From positions 1 through 64,000 of the forward strand of contig JAYVIR010000026.1 of the NCBI GenBank assembly GCA_043770095.1: 64,000 bases of DNA, written 5' to 3'. The DNA is from JBGSUZ01 sp043770095. GTDB taxonomy: Bacteria; Bacillota; Clostridia; Peptostreptococcales; Acidaminobacteraceae. The first letter of the stretch is position 1; each line of letters begins with the position of its first letter. The notes under the pieces were generated by a model. The model was not told the DNA's origin. It saw nothing but the letters and a program-made list of their open reading frames with translations, and did no database searches. Of this stretch, positions 34,414 to 43,607 are shown one piece after another. The position numbers and the translations under genes are program-made.

Positions 34414-35883
34414 ATGATGGTAAGTGAAATTGATTTAGAAACAAATTCAACGATGCCAATGCCAAACTCAGGTAATCCATTGCTTAAAAATTGGCAAATT
34501 TGGGGTTTTGGCATTGGTAATTTTGGATATGGCGCACTTTCTCAAATTATGGCATCGTTTTTCGTGTTTTACGCAACCGCAGTACTGGGCTTATCGGGAA
34601 CAATTATCGGATTTATCGTGGGCATCAGCGTTTTCTGGGATGCAATTTCTGATCCGATTATGGGATATCTATCAGACTTTACTGTCAACAAACGCTTTGG
34701 GCGTAGGCATCTTTATCTATGGATTGGCTGCTTGACCATGGTGATTTTCAATCTTGTTTTATGGAACCTTTCGAGCGCACTGCCGAGTTGGTTATTGGTG
34801 ACATTGCTTGCACTCACCCTATTGTTGATCAAAACAGCGACGACAATCTATGGGACGCCTTATTCGGCTCTAGGCGCAGAAATGACGCATGATCACGTTC
34901 AGCGGACAAAAGTTCAATCGATTCGCATGACTTTTTTCATGCTAGGCATTTTCTTTGCAACGGCAATAAGCATGCTCGTGTTTTTTAAAGCTTCACCTGA
35001 GTTTCCGATTGGGCAGCTCAATCCTGCGAGTTATCGCAATATGAGCGTTGTAACGTCGGTGATTCTCTTAATATCAGGATTGTCAGCCATTTACAGCACC
35101 AATCATTTGATTCCTAGCCTCAATAAGCGCGTGGTAGAGTCATCAGATATGAGCGTTAAAAACTTTTTTATGCAAATGACAAATGCCTTTAAGCACAGTG
35201 ACCTGCGCGTGGTCATTATTGGATACTTGTTTACCAATTTGGCTGCGGCTATTCTTAATGGTGTTGGCCTGCATGTATATACCTATACTTTTATGATGGG
35301 CAGCAGCGCTGTGGCGCTTGTTGCTGGTGGTCAGTTGTTAATAGCTGTCTGCAGTCAGCCGTTTTGGCTTTGGCTGAATAAGCATCAAGACAAAGTGGTT
35401 TCAATTCGTTTAGGTCTGACACTGTCGATGGTTGCCAGTGTATATTTTACGGTTTGCGTTCTATTTAAGGATTTTACAATAGCGCATTTATGGATTTTGA
35501 TTCCGTTTGTGATACTTGGCGGGATTGGATCTGGTGGTTTGTTTACATTGCCACAGGCGATGGTCGCAGATGCGGTAGACGAAAATGCCCTTAATACGGG
35601 CAATCGGCAAGAGGGCGTCTATTACGGCGCATTGACGCTCAGCTATAAACTCTCTCAATCGATTGCAATTTTCTTCATCGGTATTTTTGTCGACGTGGTC
35701 GGATTTGACAGTGGTCTTTCGGTGCAGTCAGAGTTTACCACCATGACTTTGGGAATCTTTATGGGAATAGGCACGCTACTTGCCTTTTGGGGGGCAAGAA
35801 AGAGCTATAAACATTACAAAATTACGCGAGAAAGGCTTAAGGATATTCACGAAGGACTTCTTGTGAGAGATCAAGCGCTTTAA
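34414..35883 (+). CDS. GPH-family (MelB-like) cation:solute symporter
   Basis: A 489-residue, 12-helix transporter of the glycoside-pentoside-hexuronide family in the MFS fold. The Asp-containing loop DAISDPIMGYLSD after helix 2 and YGTPYSALGAEMT are family marks, as is the late DENALNTGNRQEGVYYG loop. AAAGGGG precedes ATG 34414. It may be the last gene of the MarR unit or separately transcribed (78-base gap). Family members import sugars or related solutes with Na+ or H+. Confidence 0.9.
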   Translation: MMVSEIDLETNSTMPMPNSGNPLLKNWQIWGFGIGNFGYGALSQIMASFFVFYATAVLGLSGTIIGFIVGISVFWDAISDPIMGYLSDFTVNKRFGRRHLYLWIGCLTMVIFNLVLWNLSSALPSWLLVTLLALTLLLIKTATTIYGTPYSALGAEMTHDHVQRTKVQSIRMTFFMLGIFFATAISMLVFFKASPEFPIGQLNPASYRNMSVVTSVILLISGLSAIYSTNHLIPSLNKRVVESSDMSVKNFFMQMTNAFKHSDLRVVIIGYLFTNLAAAILNGVGLHVYTYTFMMGSSAVALVAGGQLLIAVCSQPFWLWLNKHQDKVVSIRLGLTLSMVASVYFTVCVLFKDFTIAHLWILIPFVILGGIGSGGLFTLPQAMVADAVDENALNTGNRQEGVYYGALTLSYKLSQSIAIFFIGIFVDVVGFDSGLSVQSEFTTMTLGIFMGIGTLLAFWGARKSYKHYKITRERLKDIHEGLLVRDQAL

Positions 35884-35885
35884 CA

Positions 35886-35935
35886 GAAAAAAGAACCGGC
35901 AACTTCAAGAACGTTTGAAGCTTGCGGGTTCTTTT
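35886..35935 (+). terminator. rho-independent terminator
   Basis: AAAAAGAACC...GGTTCTTTTT with inner GCAA/TTGC and TTC/GAA steps closes the symporter gene. Confidence 0.8.
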
Positions 35936-35986
35936 TGCGTATATTCTTTGTGGAAGGGGACTTGCGAGGGTATACTTTAATAAAAG

Positions 35987-36020
35987 TAAAGGGCATTAGT
36001 AGAAATACAAATGCCCTTTA
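35987..36020 (-). terminator. hairpin ending the minus-strand peptide transcript
   Basis: TAAAGGGCATT (35987-35997) pairs with AATGCCCTTTA (36010-36020). Read on minus it is followed by CTTTTATT, so it fits a terminator for the small gene at 36179-36349. A third partial copy (ATAAAGGGCA) lies near 36075. The bases between 36021 and 36178 hold no gene. Confidence 0.5.
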
Positions 36021-36178
36021 TCAATTTAGGGTATCTGCAAATAATGTTGGGGACATCATTTGTTGATAGAATAGATAAAGGGCAACAAAAGGGAGGAGCA
36101 GTATTTGGTTATAAAAAAAAGTTATTCTAATGTATTGTATTTAAAAATATTGTAGAATAGAAATGTGTGAATTTGCTA

Positions 36179-36349
36179 TTAGGCTTTTTCTGGATTATTA
36201 TCATCCATCATTTTATAATGGCTAGCAGATTGTGTGTTTAAATCGGACGTTTTAGAATCTGTGACAAAAGACAAACTTGTTGTTAGAATGCAAAGCGAAA
36301 TCCCAATGACAGACAGTGTTACTTTAAGGGTGTTGAAGTTAGCTTTCAT
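36179..36349 (-). CDS. 56-residue exported peptide, candidate quorum-sensing pre-peptide
   Basis: A short gene of 56 codons plus stop. The N-terminus is MKANFNTLKVTLSVIGISLC, a positively charged start followed by a hydrophobic core that continues to about residue 29. It ends in a hydrophilic tail, TDSKTSDLNTQSASHYKMMD and DNNPEKA. AAGGAG lies nine bases before its ATG. A promoter, TTTACA-N17-TATTCT, is found upstream (36433-36438 and 36410-36415 on minus). It is divergent from an HTH/TPR regulator. This layout (signal-like segment and short polar tail beside an RRNPP-type receptor) is that of Phr/PapR/NprX-type signalling peptides. The mature peptide and exporter are unknown; function is inferred. 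Confidence 0.65.
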   Translation of the reverse strand: MKANFNTLKVTLSVIGISLCILTTSLSFVTDSKTSDLNTQSASHYKMMDDNNPEKA

Positions 36350-36409
36350 GTTGAACATCTCCTTAGATAAAGTATGGGGTTAGGTGCAAACTAAGTTTCT
36401 ATTAAGCAT

Positions 36410-36474
36410 AGAATAACTTAGCAAAACATTCTTGTAAACATATTTATTTACAAATTCGAAATTAATTATATAAT
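36410..36474. promoter_or_regulatory. divergent promoters with a shared 22-bp palindrome
   Basis: The palindrome TTGTAAA-N8-TTTACAA occupies 36432-36453. Its right arm contains the -35 TTTACA (36447-36452) of the regulator gene, whose -10 TATAAT (36469-36474) is 16 bases on. Its left arm holds the minus-strand -35 TTTACA of the peptide gene, whose -10 TATTCT is 17 bases on. A protein bound here would touch both promoters. Confidence 0.7.
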
Positions 36475-36494
36475 ACATATGAGGTGGTATTAAA

Positions 36495-37802
36495 ATGGAA
36501 GTTATTTCGATTGGAAAAAGGTTGAGAGGCATCAGAAAAACGTTAGGCATCAGACAAGATGAAATTACTGGAGACCTAGTGACCAGAAATCTTATAAGCA
36601 TCATTGAAAATGACAAAGCGTCTTTAACGCCAAAAGTTGCACAAATGGTAGTCTATCAAATTAATCAAATTTGCCTTGCGCGAGGCATCGATTATCGTAT
36701 TACCATTGAAGAATTATTGGAATCCGAAGCGTCACAAATTGAGAAAAACACCTATAACTTAATTGAAAATATTAATAAGGGTGAATATAACCTTAATGAC
36801 GAAAGAAACAAATTGTGTGTGTTAGAACTTGAAAATAGTTTAGTGATGAATGGCGCTTATATGGTGGCGTTTGCCCTCAATGTTGCGTGTGAAGAATATT
36901 TCTCGTTAAAAAACTTATATTTTGAAGCCTACTATTATTGTAAGCGCGCAGTGAATTTAGCGACACCTCTTATTGGCAACGAGAGAGTACTAAAGGAATA
37001 TATAAACATCAGTTATTATTTAATTTTGCTTGAAAGGTTTAAAGAAGCCATTTATTACTGTGATCTGACGATGGAGAAGTTTTCTGAAATAAGTCCAAGC
37101 TACCGTTATATGGTGCTTATGAACAAGAATATTGCTGCAAACAGAATGGGCGACCGAAATCTTTCTTCGGAAATAATCGAGAGCATGTTGGATATTGAAG
37201 GATTAAAATCAATCGATTATAATAAAGCCTTAATTAGTAAGGCCAATAGATTGGCTGAAGATGGGAATTTTAACGAATCCATAGAAATTTATGAATCCAT
37301 TTATTCGGAATTAACTTCAAGTCCTCAAAAGTACCTAGTGTTGTCTAACATGATTGATATTTATATCAGTATTGATGATCAAGACAAACTTAAGAAGATT
37401 ATGAATCAGTCTTTAACAGCGTTAGAAAAAGACGGCATAGAATTAAAATCTGGCTATCAAGGTAAAATATTGTTTAAATTATCAAAAGGCTATTTACATT
37501 TAGAGCAAAATGAACTTTTCTTGTTTTATAGCGAAAAAGCACAAAATTGCTGTCGTGAAGAGAAGCAATACAGCGGTTTAAAGGCAGTCATTGATTTTAA
37601 ATTGGACTATCTGATGACTCATGAGAATATTGGTTTTTTAAATGAAATGGTAAGTTTTGTATGCTCTGCTGCTGACGAAAGTATTTTAAGAAGAGAAGAC
37701 GATTGCGTTTGGCGATTGATGGGACATTTGGCTAAAATCAATGATTTGGGAAATGTTCAAAGAATGGTTGACTGTTTTGCAAGTGTTGATGTTAGGTCGT
37801 AA
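36495..37802 (+). CDS. HTH/TPR regulator of the RRNPP type
   Basis: A 435-residue protein. Residues 5-65 form an XRE-type helix-turn-helix (IGKRLRGIRKTLGIRQDEIT, then LISIIENDKASLTP). From about residue 90 to the end it is all helical with TPR-like repeats (e.g. YYCKRAVNLATP, EAIYYCDLTMEKF, ESIEIYESIYSEL, LFYSEKAQNCCREE). This is the plan of PlcR, NprR, Rgg and related receptors that bind imported peptides. GAGGTGG lies before the ATG, close to the predicted transcription start. No downstream peptide gene is seen; the divergent 56-residue gene is the likely ligand source. A terminator follows at 37855. Confidence 0.88.
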   Translation: MEVISIGKRLRGIRKTLGIRQDEITGDLVTRNLISIIENDKASLTPKVAQMVVYQINQICLARGIDYRITIEELLESEASQIEKNTYNLIENINKGEYNLNDERNKLCVLELENSLVMNGAYMVAFALNVACEEYFSLKNLYFEAYYYCKRAVNLATPLIGNERVLKEYINISYYLILLERFKEAIYYCDLTMEKFSEISPSYRYMVLMNKNIAANRMGDRNLSSEIIESMLDIEGLKSIDYNKALISKANRLAEDGNFNESIEIYESIYSELTSSPQKYLVLSNMIDIYISIDDQDKLKKIMNQSLTALEKDGIELKSGYQGKILFKLSKGYLHLEQNELFLFYSEKAQNCCREEKQYSGLKAVIDFKLDYLMTHENIGFLNEMVSFVCSAADESILRREDDCVWRLMGHLAKINDLGNVQRMVDCFASVDVRS

Positions 37803-37854
37803 TGGTAACTATTGTGCATAAGCTGAATTAATGATTGGATGTATGTAGAGTGAC

Positions 37855-37907
37855 AAGGTCTATTTTTAGATGATTTTAAAAATCATTTGAAGGTAGACCT
37901 TTTTTTA
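37855..37907 (+). terminator. rho-independent terminator
   Basis: AAGGTCTA (37855-37862) pairs with TAGACCTT and encloses a second stem (ATGATTTT/AAAATCAT); T7 follows. Confidence 0.8.
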
Positions 37908-37985
37908 GCATTTTAAGGCGGGATGTGATATTCTGTTGAAGTAATTATAAATTTTTACATTGCTTTGAATTGGGGAGGTTTATAA

Positions 37986-38516
37986 ATGAAAACAAAGAAA
38001 GTAGGCGTAATCAGTGTTGTTTTGATTATTATAGTGTCTCTTTTATCTGTTTCTTGTGCAAAAAATGTGGGTTCAAAGAGTGTCGTTAATTCACAAAGTC
38101 CAGTTTTATTTAGTAGCGAATCTGAATATGTAAACTATATGAATAAAGAATTTCCCGATTCGAAAGCAGTCTTTAATTATAATGAAAAGAAACGGTATAT
38201 CTCAATAATCGACAACATCGGATCGGTTCACCTAAAATATTTTTTGGGGTTTGATCAACAAAAAAACATGAATTTAGAAGGGGTCTCACTAGTAAATTTG
38301 AGCGGTAAGATTGAGTTTGGGTTCATTGGGTATGACAAGTCGTCTTCTTCGATCATTGGAAAATTTGAAGTAAGGGTAAATAAGAATCAAGAAAATAATA
38401 CTGATGTATTAAAAAAATTGGAAAAGGAGTATTACCAAGAGAGAGATGATTATTATGTTAAAATTATCAATGTTAATATTCCTTTAAAGGAAGCTACTGC
38501 GGATCGTATTTTATAA
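37986..38516 (+). CDS. small lipoprotein of unknown function
   Basis: A 176-residue protein with a lipoprotein signal: MKTKKVGVISVVLIIIVSLL and the lipobox LSVSC, with the modified Cys near residue 24. The mature part has a single mixed alpha/beta domain with a run of acidic and Lys residues. GGGGAGG precedes the ATG. A MATE exporter gene follows 30 bases later, so the two may be co-transcribed. No family is recognised. Confidence 0.75.
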   Translation: MKTKKVGVISVVLIIIVSLLSVSCAKNVGSKSVVNSQSPVLFSSESEYVNYMNKEFPDSKAVFNYNEKKRYISIIDNIGSVHLKYFLGFDQQKNMNLEGVSLVNLSGKIEFGFIGYDKSSSSIIGKFEVRVNKNQENNTDVLKKLEKEYYQERDDYYVKIINVNIPLKEATADRIL

Positions 38517-38546
38517 ATGGCATGATATCTAATATCGGAGGACATA

Positions 38547-39896
38547 ATGAGTAACGTAAAAAGTCCAGTTCTGTTCAAACGGCTCAATTCATTGGCAATC
38601 CCAATATTGTTAACCTATATGACCTCGTTCTTGTTCACTTTTGGCGATCAAATGATTATAGGGAGAATCTCTATTGAAGGCTATGCTTCTGTGAGTATGA
38701 TTTCAAATATTTTATACGCATTGACAGGAACGCTTGGTGTAATGGGATTGTGTGTTAATATAATAGGCTCTAATTTTTTAGGTGACAATAATCAAAAGCA
38801 GTATGAGAATCTCTTTAACACGGCATACACATTTTCTATCATAATCGGCGTATTATTTCAGGTACTTGTTTTTGTATTTGGAAAATGGTTTTTATTAAAT
38901 GTATTAAAGCAACCATCTGAAATGATTGAAATAAGTCTTCAATATCTTTATATTGCCAGCTTGGGTATTGGGTTGAATTTGCTTCTCTTTATTTTATCTG
39001 CATACTACAAATCTGTTGAGCAGCCGCTTGCCTTGGTTTATTCAAGCCTGATTAGCAATGTGGTCAATATTGTTGTGGATTATACTTTGGTATTTGGTGC
39101 GTTTGGATTTCCAAAACTTGGCGTTTCGGGTGCAGCAATAGGAACTGTTTTAGGTTTGATGATCAATCTTATTTTCTATCAAATTCATTTTAAACGATCA
39201 AGTCAAATCAAGCTAAAGTTTATGCTCAATTATGAGCTGTTAAGGAAATTATTTTCAAATTATGTGCCGTTAGTAGGGCAAGATTTTCTTGAATCGACTG
39301 TATTGGTATTGATTATAAGTGGCATTATTTCCCGATTGGGGACTTTAGATAGTGCGGTTTACGGCATTTCAAATTTCATAATGGGCATATTTCTATTGCC
39401 AATTTATGCTTATGGCAATGCGACAATTACCTTAATGGCAAAATCTAAAGGCGCCAAAGATTTAATCGCTCAAAATAAAATACCACTATTTTCTATAGCC
39501 ATGTTACTTACCGTTTTATCAATATTAGCGATGCCATTACTATTTTATTCTGATTTTATTATTTCTTTAATCACGAATGAACAATTGCTCATTTTAGAGA
39601 CAAGCAAAATAGTCATTGTCTTATTGCTCATACAGCTCATCAATATTCCCAATATGATTTATAAATACGCATTAAATGGCGTTGGAGATGAAAAATGGGT
39701 GCTATACTTCAGCTTAACAATGACAGGCTTAACAGCGCCAATGCTCTATTACCTTGCCATTATAGGGCATATGGGGCTACTGGGAATCTTTATCGGCTTG
39801 GGGTTAAATTACTTGTGTCATACAATTGGGTTTGTGATCAGATTCAATTTGCTTAAAAAGGACGTTCTAAATGAAGATGTGGCTAATATTGCATGA
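38547..39896 (+). CDS. MATE-family efflux transporter
   Basis: A 449-residue, 12-helix membrane protein in two similar halves. Family marks include LAIPILLTYMTSFLFTFGDQ at the first helix and YKSVEQPLALVYSSLISNVVN, followed by VDYTLVFGAFGFPKLGVSGA, in the middle. MATE proteins export drugs or metabolites in exchange for Na+ or H+. It starts behind CGGAGG and lies between a lipoprotein and two small genes. Confidence 0.92.
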   Translation: MSNVKSPVLFKRLNSLAIPILLTYMTSFLFTFGDQMIIGRISIEGYASVSMISNILYALTGTLGVMGLCVNIIGSNFLGDNNQKQYENLFNTAYTFSIIIGVLFQVLVFVFGKWFLLNVLKQPSEMIEISLQYLYIASLGIGLNLLLFILSAYYKSVEQPLALVYSSLISNVVNIVVDYTLVFGAFGFPKLGVSGAAIGTVLGLMINLIFYQIHFKRSSQIKLKFMLNYELLRKLFSNYVPLVGQDFLESTVLVLIISGIISRLGTLDSAVYGISNFIMGIFLLPIYAYGNATITLMAKSKGAKDLIAQNKIPLFSIAMLLTVLSILAMPLLFYSDFIISLITNEQLLILETSKIVIVLLLIQLINIPNMIYKYALNGVGDEKWVLYFSLTMTGLTAPMLYYLAIIGHMGLLGIFIGLGLNYLCHTIGFVIRFNLLKKDVLNEDVANIA

Positions 39897-39972
39897 GGCA
39901 ATTAGGCAGGTAACGCGTATATGAATAAATAATAATCAACTGATCGAACATATTCAAAGGAGCAAACTATTC

Positions 39973-40227
39973 ATGAATAATGTTTTGAAATCTGGAGTCG
40001 TATTTTTAGGTGCGTTAATTGCCATAATTTCAACTTATGCGCTATCTTCTATTTTTAATATTGATAGACGTATATTTGTGGCATGGATAGGTAACGCACT
40101 TTTTTTAAGGATGTATGTTCAATCAAGACGTCCTGATGCCACGATGGACGAAGGGAAAGCGTTCATTGTTTTAATGATAATGACTACCGCATCGATCTGT
40201 ATTACGATATTAATGCTAATTTTATGA
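39973..40227 (+). CDS. small two- to three-helix membrane protein
   Basis: An 84-residue protein with hydrophobic segments at residues 8-30 and 60-84 and a shorter one between. AAGGAG precedes the ATG. It is followed 25 bases later by the 145-residue gene. Unknown function. Confidence 0.6.
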   Translation: MNNVLKSGVVFLGALIAIISTYALSSIFNIDRRIFVAWIGNALFLRMYVQSRRPDATMDEGKAFIVLMIMTTASICITILMLIL

Positions 40228-40252
40228 GTTTATAAATCAAGGAGGGCTCAAA

Positions 40253-40690
40253 ATGTTTTTAGTCTCTAATCCTCTAAATAGCGCATACAAAGACCTAATG
40301 GATTTAGCTTTTGATCTTTGCGATGAATTTATTTTAGTTGTTAGAAAGGATGGCGGATTATATTTAAGTGAAAATGGGATGAATGTGTTAAATCTCATAT
40401 CTCATTCACTTATAGTCGTTGAAGAAGACTATAAGTGGCCAGGTACTGAAATAATTGGAGCTGTCGCATTGGTGTATCATTATAAAACAAACGAATTGAC
40501 TAAAAAAATAATCAAGGAATCCGCTAATTCACTTCATGATTGGGTGCAACCTAATTTGCCAGAAGATTTATGTTTTATAAAAAAAGGGGTTCCTTGGTTG
40601 ATTAATACTTCACATGAACAGGAAACCTATATCAATACTGAAGACAGTGAAGAAATATATAAAGTGTCCAGTATATTGACTCTACTCTAA
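40253..40690 (+). CDS. hypothetical protein
   Basis: A 145-residue soluble protein with no signal peptide. AAGGAGGG before the ATG supports translation. It carries a Trp/Pro-rich centre (EEDYKWPGTEIIGAVAL) and an acidic end. It ends only five bases from the stop of the convergent transporter gene. I do not recognise it. Confidence 0.65.
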   Translation: MFLVSNPLNSAYKDLMDLAFDLCDEFILVVRKDGGLYLSENGMNVLNLISHSLIVVEEDYKWPGTEIIGAVALVYHYKTNELTKKIIKESANSLHDWVQPNLPEDLCFIKKGVPWLINTSHEQETYINTEDSEEIYKVSSILTLL

Positions 40691-40695
40691 CACCC

Positions 40696-41763
40696 TTACA
40701 AAATCAGCTTATAAATCATCGGAATCACCATAATCGCAGTCAGCAGACGAACCAGTTGAAGCGATGTAATCGTGACGACGTCTGCATCAAATTCATCGGC
40801 TAAGACAAGCATGGCAGACATGCCACCTGGGAGAACCGCCATGAAACCGGTCATAAATTTCCATTTGAAGAGCTTTGCAAAGAGAAACCCAAGAACAATG
40901 CTTGTTGTGAGAATCAAGACGGTGAGCAGGATCATCGGGAAGACGAGGGTGCTGACCACACTAAGGCTTTCTTTGGTGAAACTGGTGCCAATGACAGCAC
41001 CCATGCCGATTTGAGCAAGGTTGTATATTTCAGACGAAGGCTTGTGAAAGGGTTTTTTTGAGAAAATTAGCGTTAAAGACACCGTCACGGTAGCGCCGAT
41101 GAGCAGTCCTGCTGGAAAATTGGCTTTGTAAAAAACAAAACTGCCAATGCTGCCAATCACAAAGAGCCACAACCAGTGCCGTGAATTTGGAACGTCTGTA
41201 TAATCAATAGGGTCTGCATCTTCAATCATTTCTGAAGGCTGCGGACTTTTTTTATTTTTTGATTGTGAAAGAAGCACCCATTTGGCAAATAGAGGCACAA
41301 TGACCACGATGGATAAAAATCTTACCAATTGAAACGAAGAAACTTGAGCGAGATTGGCACTATAAGAAACCGCCAAAATACCAGCTTCGGCAACGCCACC
41401 TGGAATGACCGCCAGAAATGCCGTGGTCTGATCCATTGTGCTGACAGCTGTGAGCAGTTCGCCGTAAAGCATGGTAATGCCTATGTAAAGAACAGAAATT
41501 AAAGCCGCGGGCACAAGGGAAGCTCTGAGGCGACTGACTGCGGCTTTGTTAAATCGAAGCCCCAAGTAAATTCCGAAGACGATGGAGAAGCCCATCTTAA
41601 GAAACTGCGGCACCGTAAATGACAAACCGAAGGACTGCAAAATGGCAACGGCGATGATGGGCCCAACCAGACGGCTGGCTGGAAAATTTATCTTTTGAAA
41701 CAGTTTATGCGCTAAAAAACTGATGATGAAGAGCAGGGGCAGCTGAATGAAATCGAAAGTCAT
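40696..41763 (-). CDS. AbrB-family membrane transporter
   Basis: A 355-residue polytopic protein of the AbrB/ammonia-monooxygenase-related family (PF05145). It has two similar halves, each with the VIPGG(V/M) motif: FLAVIPGGVAEAGILAVS in the first and FMAVLPGGMSAMLVLADEF in the second. Each is followed by SFQLVRFL or SLQLVRLL. About ten membrane helices. The inverted-repeat fold suggests a transporter; substrate unknown, and the family name is a historical mislabel. AGGAGG precedes the ATG at 41763. Confidence 0.88.
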   Translation of the reverse strand: MTFDFIQLPLLFIISFLAHKLFQKINFPASRLVGPIIAVAILQSFGLSFTVPQFLKMGFSIVFGIYLGLRFNKAAVSRLRASLVPAALISVLYIGITMLYGELLTAVSTMDQTTAFLAVIPGGVAEAGILAVSYSANLAQVSSFQLVRFLSIVVIVPLFAKWVLLSQSKNKKSPQPSEMIEDADPIDYTDVPNSRHWLWLFVIGSIGSFVFYKANFPAGLLIGATVTVSLTLIFSKKPFHKPSSEIYNLAQIGMGAVIGTSFTKESLSVVSTLVFPMILLTVLILTTSIVLGFLFAKLFKWKFMTGFMAVLPGGMSAMLVLADEFDADVVTITSLQLVRLLTAIMVIPMIYKLIL

Positions 41764-41874
41764 GTGTCCTCCTAAGAAGCGTCCGAGTGTGGTGTGATAA
41801 GCCTATTATACCGCATGTTATTTCGTCAAAAGAAACAATCTTCAAACAAAATGAAAAAAGTTTTAAAAAAACAA

Positions 41875-41910
41875 TTGACAAACTATTCAACGATTTTGTA
41901 TAATCATACA
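41875..41910 (+). promoter_or_regulatory. argGH promoter with ArgR-like palindrome
   Basis: TTGACA (41875-41880) and TATAAT (41899-41904) are 18 bases apart. TGTAT-AATC-ATACA (41897-41910) overlaps the -10 box. Its position and AT-rich symmetry are like an arginine-repressor operator, although the consensus is short. Confidence 0.6.
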
Positions 41911-42304
41911 CAAGTAATAAATATTCATTTAATTGTATAAAATACAAGCTTTGATTCAAGAGAAATATTCATGTGAAAATGCGGACGTGTCCTTTAAGTT
42001 GAAATCAAATTCAACAGACTAAATCCAAATTTTCGGGCAGAAAACCAGCAATGTGAGGACGATGGAAGCTCACACAAAAGCCAGTGAATTGAGAGTCTTG
42101 AGGAGCTCGTGCCAAGAAACATGACTGAGGTATTAGTCACTGTGATGGGCATGCGGTCGCCAACCGTTACTTTGGATAGAAATACTGTTAGAGGTCGAGA
42201 GGATCAATTGGCAGCGTTTTGAATAATGAAGTTGGGTCTAATGGCCTAATTGGGTGGTAACGCGGAGTACATTCGTCCCAAGCAGTATGGGGTGGGTGTT
42301 TTTT
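41911..42304 (+). ncRNA. T-box leader of argGH
   Basis: A leader of about 390 bases. The T-box core AATTGGGTGGTAACGCGG is at 42248-42265. The terminator is CATTCGTCCC (42270-42279) paired with GGGGTGGGTG (42289-42298) through several G-U pairs, then T6. The T-box can form the alternative antiterminator when an uncharged tRNA binds. I could not place the specifier codon with confidence; arginine is expected from the genes. GGTAACGCG differs by one base from the usual GGTACCGCG. Confidence 0.85.
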
Positions 42305-42371
42305 ATTGCTTAAAATTGCATAAATATGCATTGATATTGATTATAATACAAACAATAAGGGGGCATTTAAG

Positions 42372-43607
42372 ATGAAAAAGAAAGTGGTACTTGCATATTC
42401 GGGTGGGTTAGACACATCGGTTATTTTGAAGTGGTTAGAGGAAACTTATGACTATGAAGTGATTGCGGTTTGTGTAGATGTCGGTCAAAAGGACAATTAT
42501 CAGGCGGTAAAGGCAAAAGCACTAGCAACAGGCGCAAAAAAGGCCTATGTGGTTGACGCCAAAGATGTGTTTGTGAAGGACTATCTCTTTAAAGGCATTA
42601 AAATGGGTGCCATCTATGAGGACGATTATTTGCTTGGAACGGCATTTGCAAGACCACTCATTGCCAAGCACTTGGTTGAAATCGCGCTCAAAGAAGGGGC
42701 TGAAGCCATTGCTCACGGCGCTACAGGCAAAGGGAATGACCAAGTGAGATTTGAAGCTGGCATTAAGGCCATGGCACCTCATTTGAAGGTCATTGCCCCT
42801 TGGAGAGAGTGGGATTTGAAATCAAGAGAGGACTGCATCGACTATGCGCTGGCACATAATATTCCGATTCCGGTTAGCAAGAAAGATATTTATAGCAGAG
42901 ATGAAAACCTTTGGCATATCAGTCATGAGGGTGGCAATTTGGAAGATCCTTGGGATGCGCATGAAACGGGCGTATACAAATGGTGTGTGCCTGCAGAGCA
43001 GTCTCCGGAAACAGCAAGCGTGCTGACGCTCAGTTTTGAAAAAGGCGAGCCGGTTGCAATCAACGGCGAAAAAATGACGCCAGTGGCGCTGCTGACAAAG
43101 CTCAATGAGCTCGGCGGAATGCACGGCGTCGGGATCAAGGACATTGTCGAAAACAGACTGGTGGGCATGAAGTCCAGAGGGGTTTATGAAACACCGGGTG
43201 GCACGATTCTTTACGAGGCTCACAAGGCGCTGGAAAAACTCACTTTAGACAGACAAACCATGGCTTTTAAAAAGCAGGTTTCTTTAAAATACGCAGAACT
43301 TGTTTACGACGGACTTTGGATGACACCGCTCAGAGAAGCGATGGATCTGTTCTCAGAATCGATCAATCAGGTGGTCACTGGCGAAGTTGAAATCAAGCTG
43401 TATAAGGGCATGTGCACCACCATCGGAAGCAAGTCGCCGTATTCCCTTTATAATGAAGCTTATGTGACTTTCGGGGAAGATGAAGTTTATAACCAGAAAG
43501 ATGCGGCGGGCTTTATCCAACTCTTTACTTTGCCGCTGATGCTTAGAGCGATGATGAAATCCGATCTTGAAAATCAAGACATGCTCACTGAAAAAGTGGG
43601 TTCCTAG
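42372..43607 (+). CDS. argG: argininosuccinate synthase
   Basis: A 411-residue enzyme that joins citrulline and aspartate at the cost of ATP in arginine synthesis. The PP-loop is LAYSGGLDTSVILKWL at the N-terminus. Also typical are IAHGATGKGNDQVRFE and the SREDCIDYA/SHEGGNLEDPWD blocks. Full length for the family. It is preceded by a T-box leader and AAGGGGG, and its stop overlaps the GTG start of argH. Confidence 0.97.
   Translation: MKKKVVLAYSGGLDTSVILKWLEETYDYEVIAVCVDVGQKDNYQAVKAKALATGAKKAYVVDAKDVFVKDYLFKGIKMGAIYEDDYLLGTAFARPLIAKHLVEIALKEGAEAIAHGATGKGNDQVRFEAGIKAMAPHLKVIAPWREWDLKSREDCIDYALAHNIPIPVSKKDIYSRDENLWHISHEGGNLEDPWDAHETGVYKWCVPAEQSPETASVLTLSFEKGEPVAINGEKMTPVALLTKLNELGGMHGVGIKDIVENRLVGMKSRGVYETPGGTILYEAHKALEKLTLDRQTMAFKKQVSLKYAELVYDGLWMTPLREAMDLFSESINQVVTGEVEIKLYKGMCTTIGSKSPYSLYNEAYVTFGEDEVYNQKDAAGFIQLFTLPLMLRAMMKSDLENQDMLTEKVGS

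Noticed and set aside
40772..41014. Open frames antisense to the AbrB-type transporter and similar shadow frames in argG, argH and purL
   Set aside because: They have no ribosome sites and simply mirror codon bias of the real genes.
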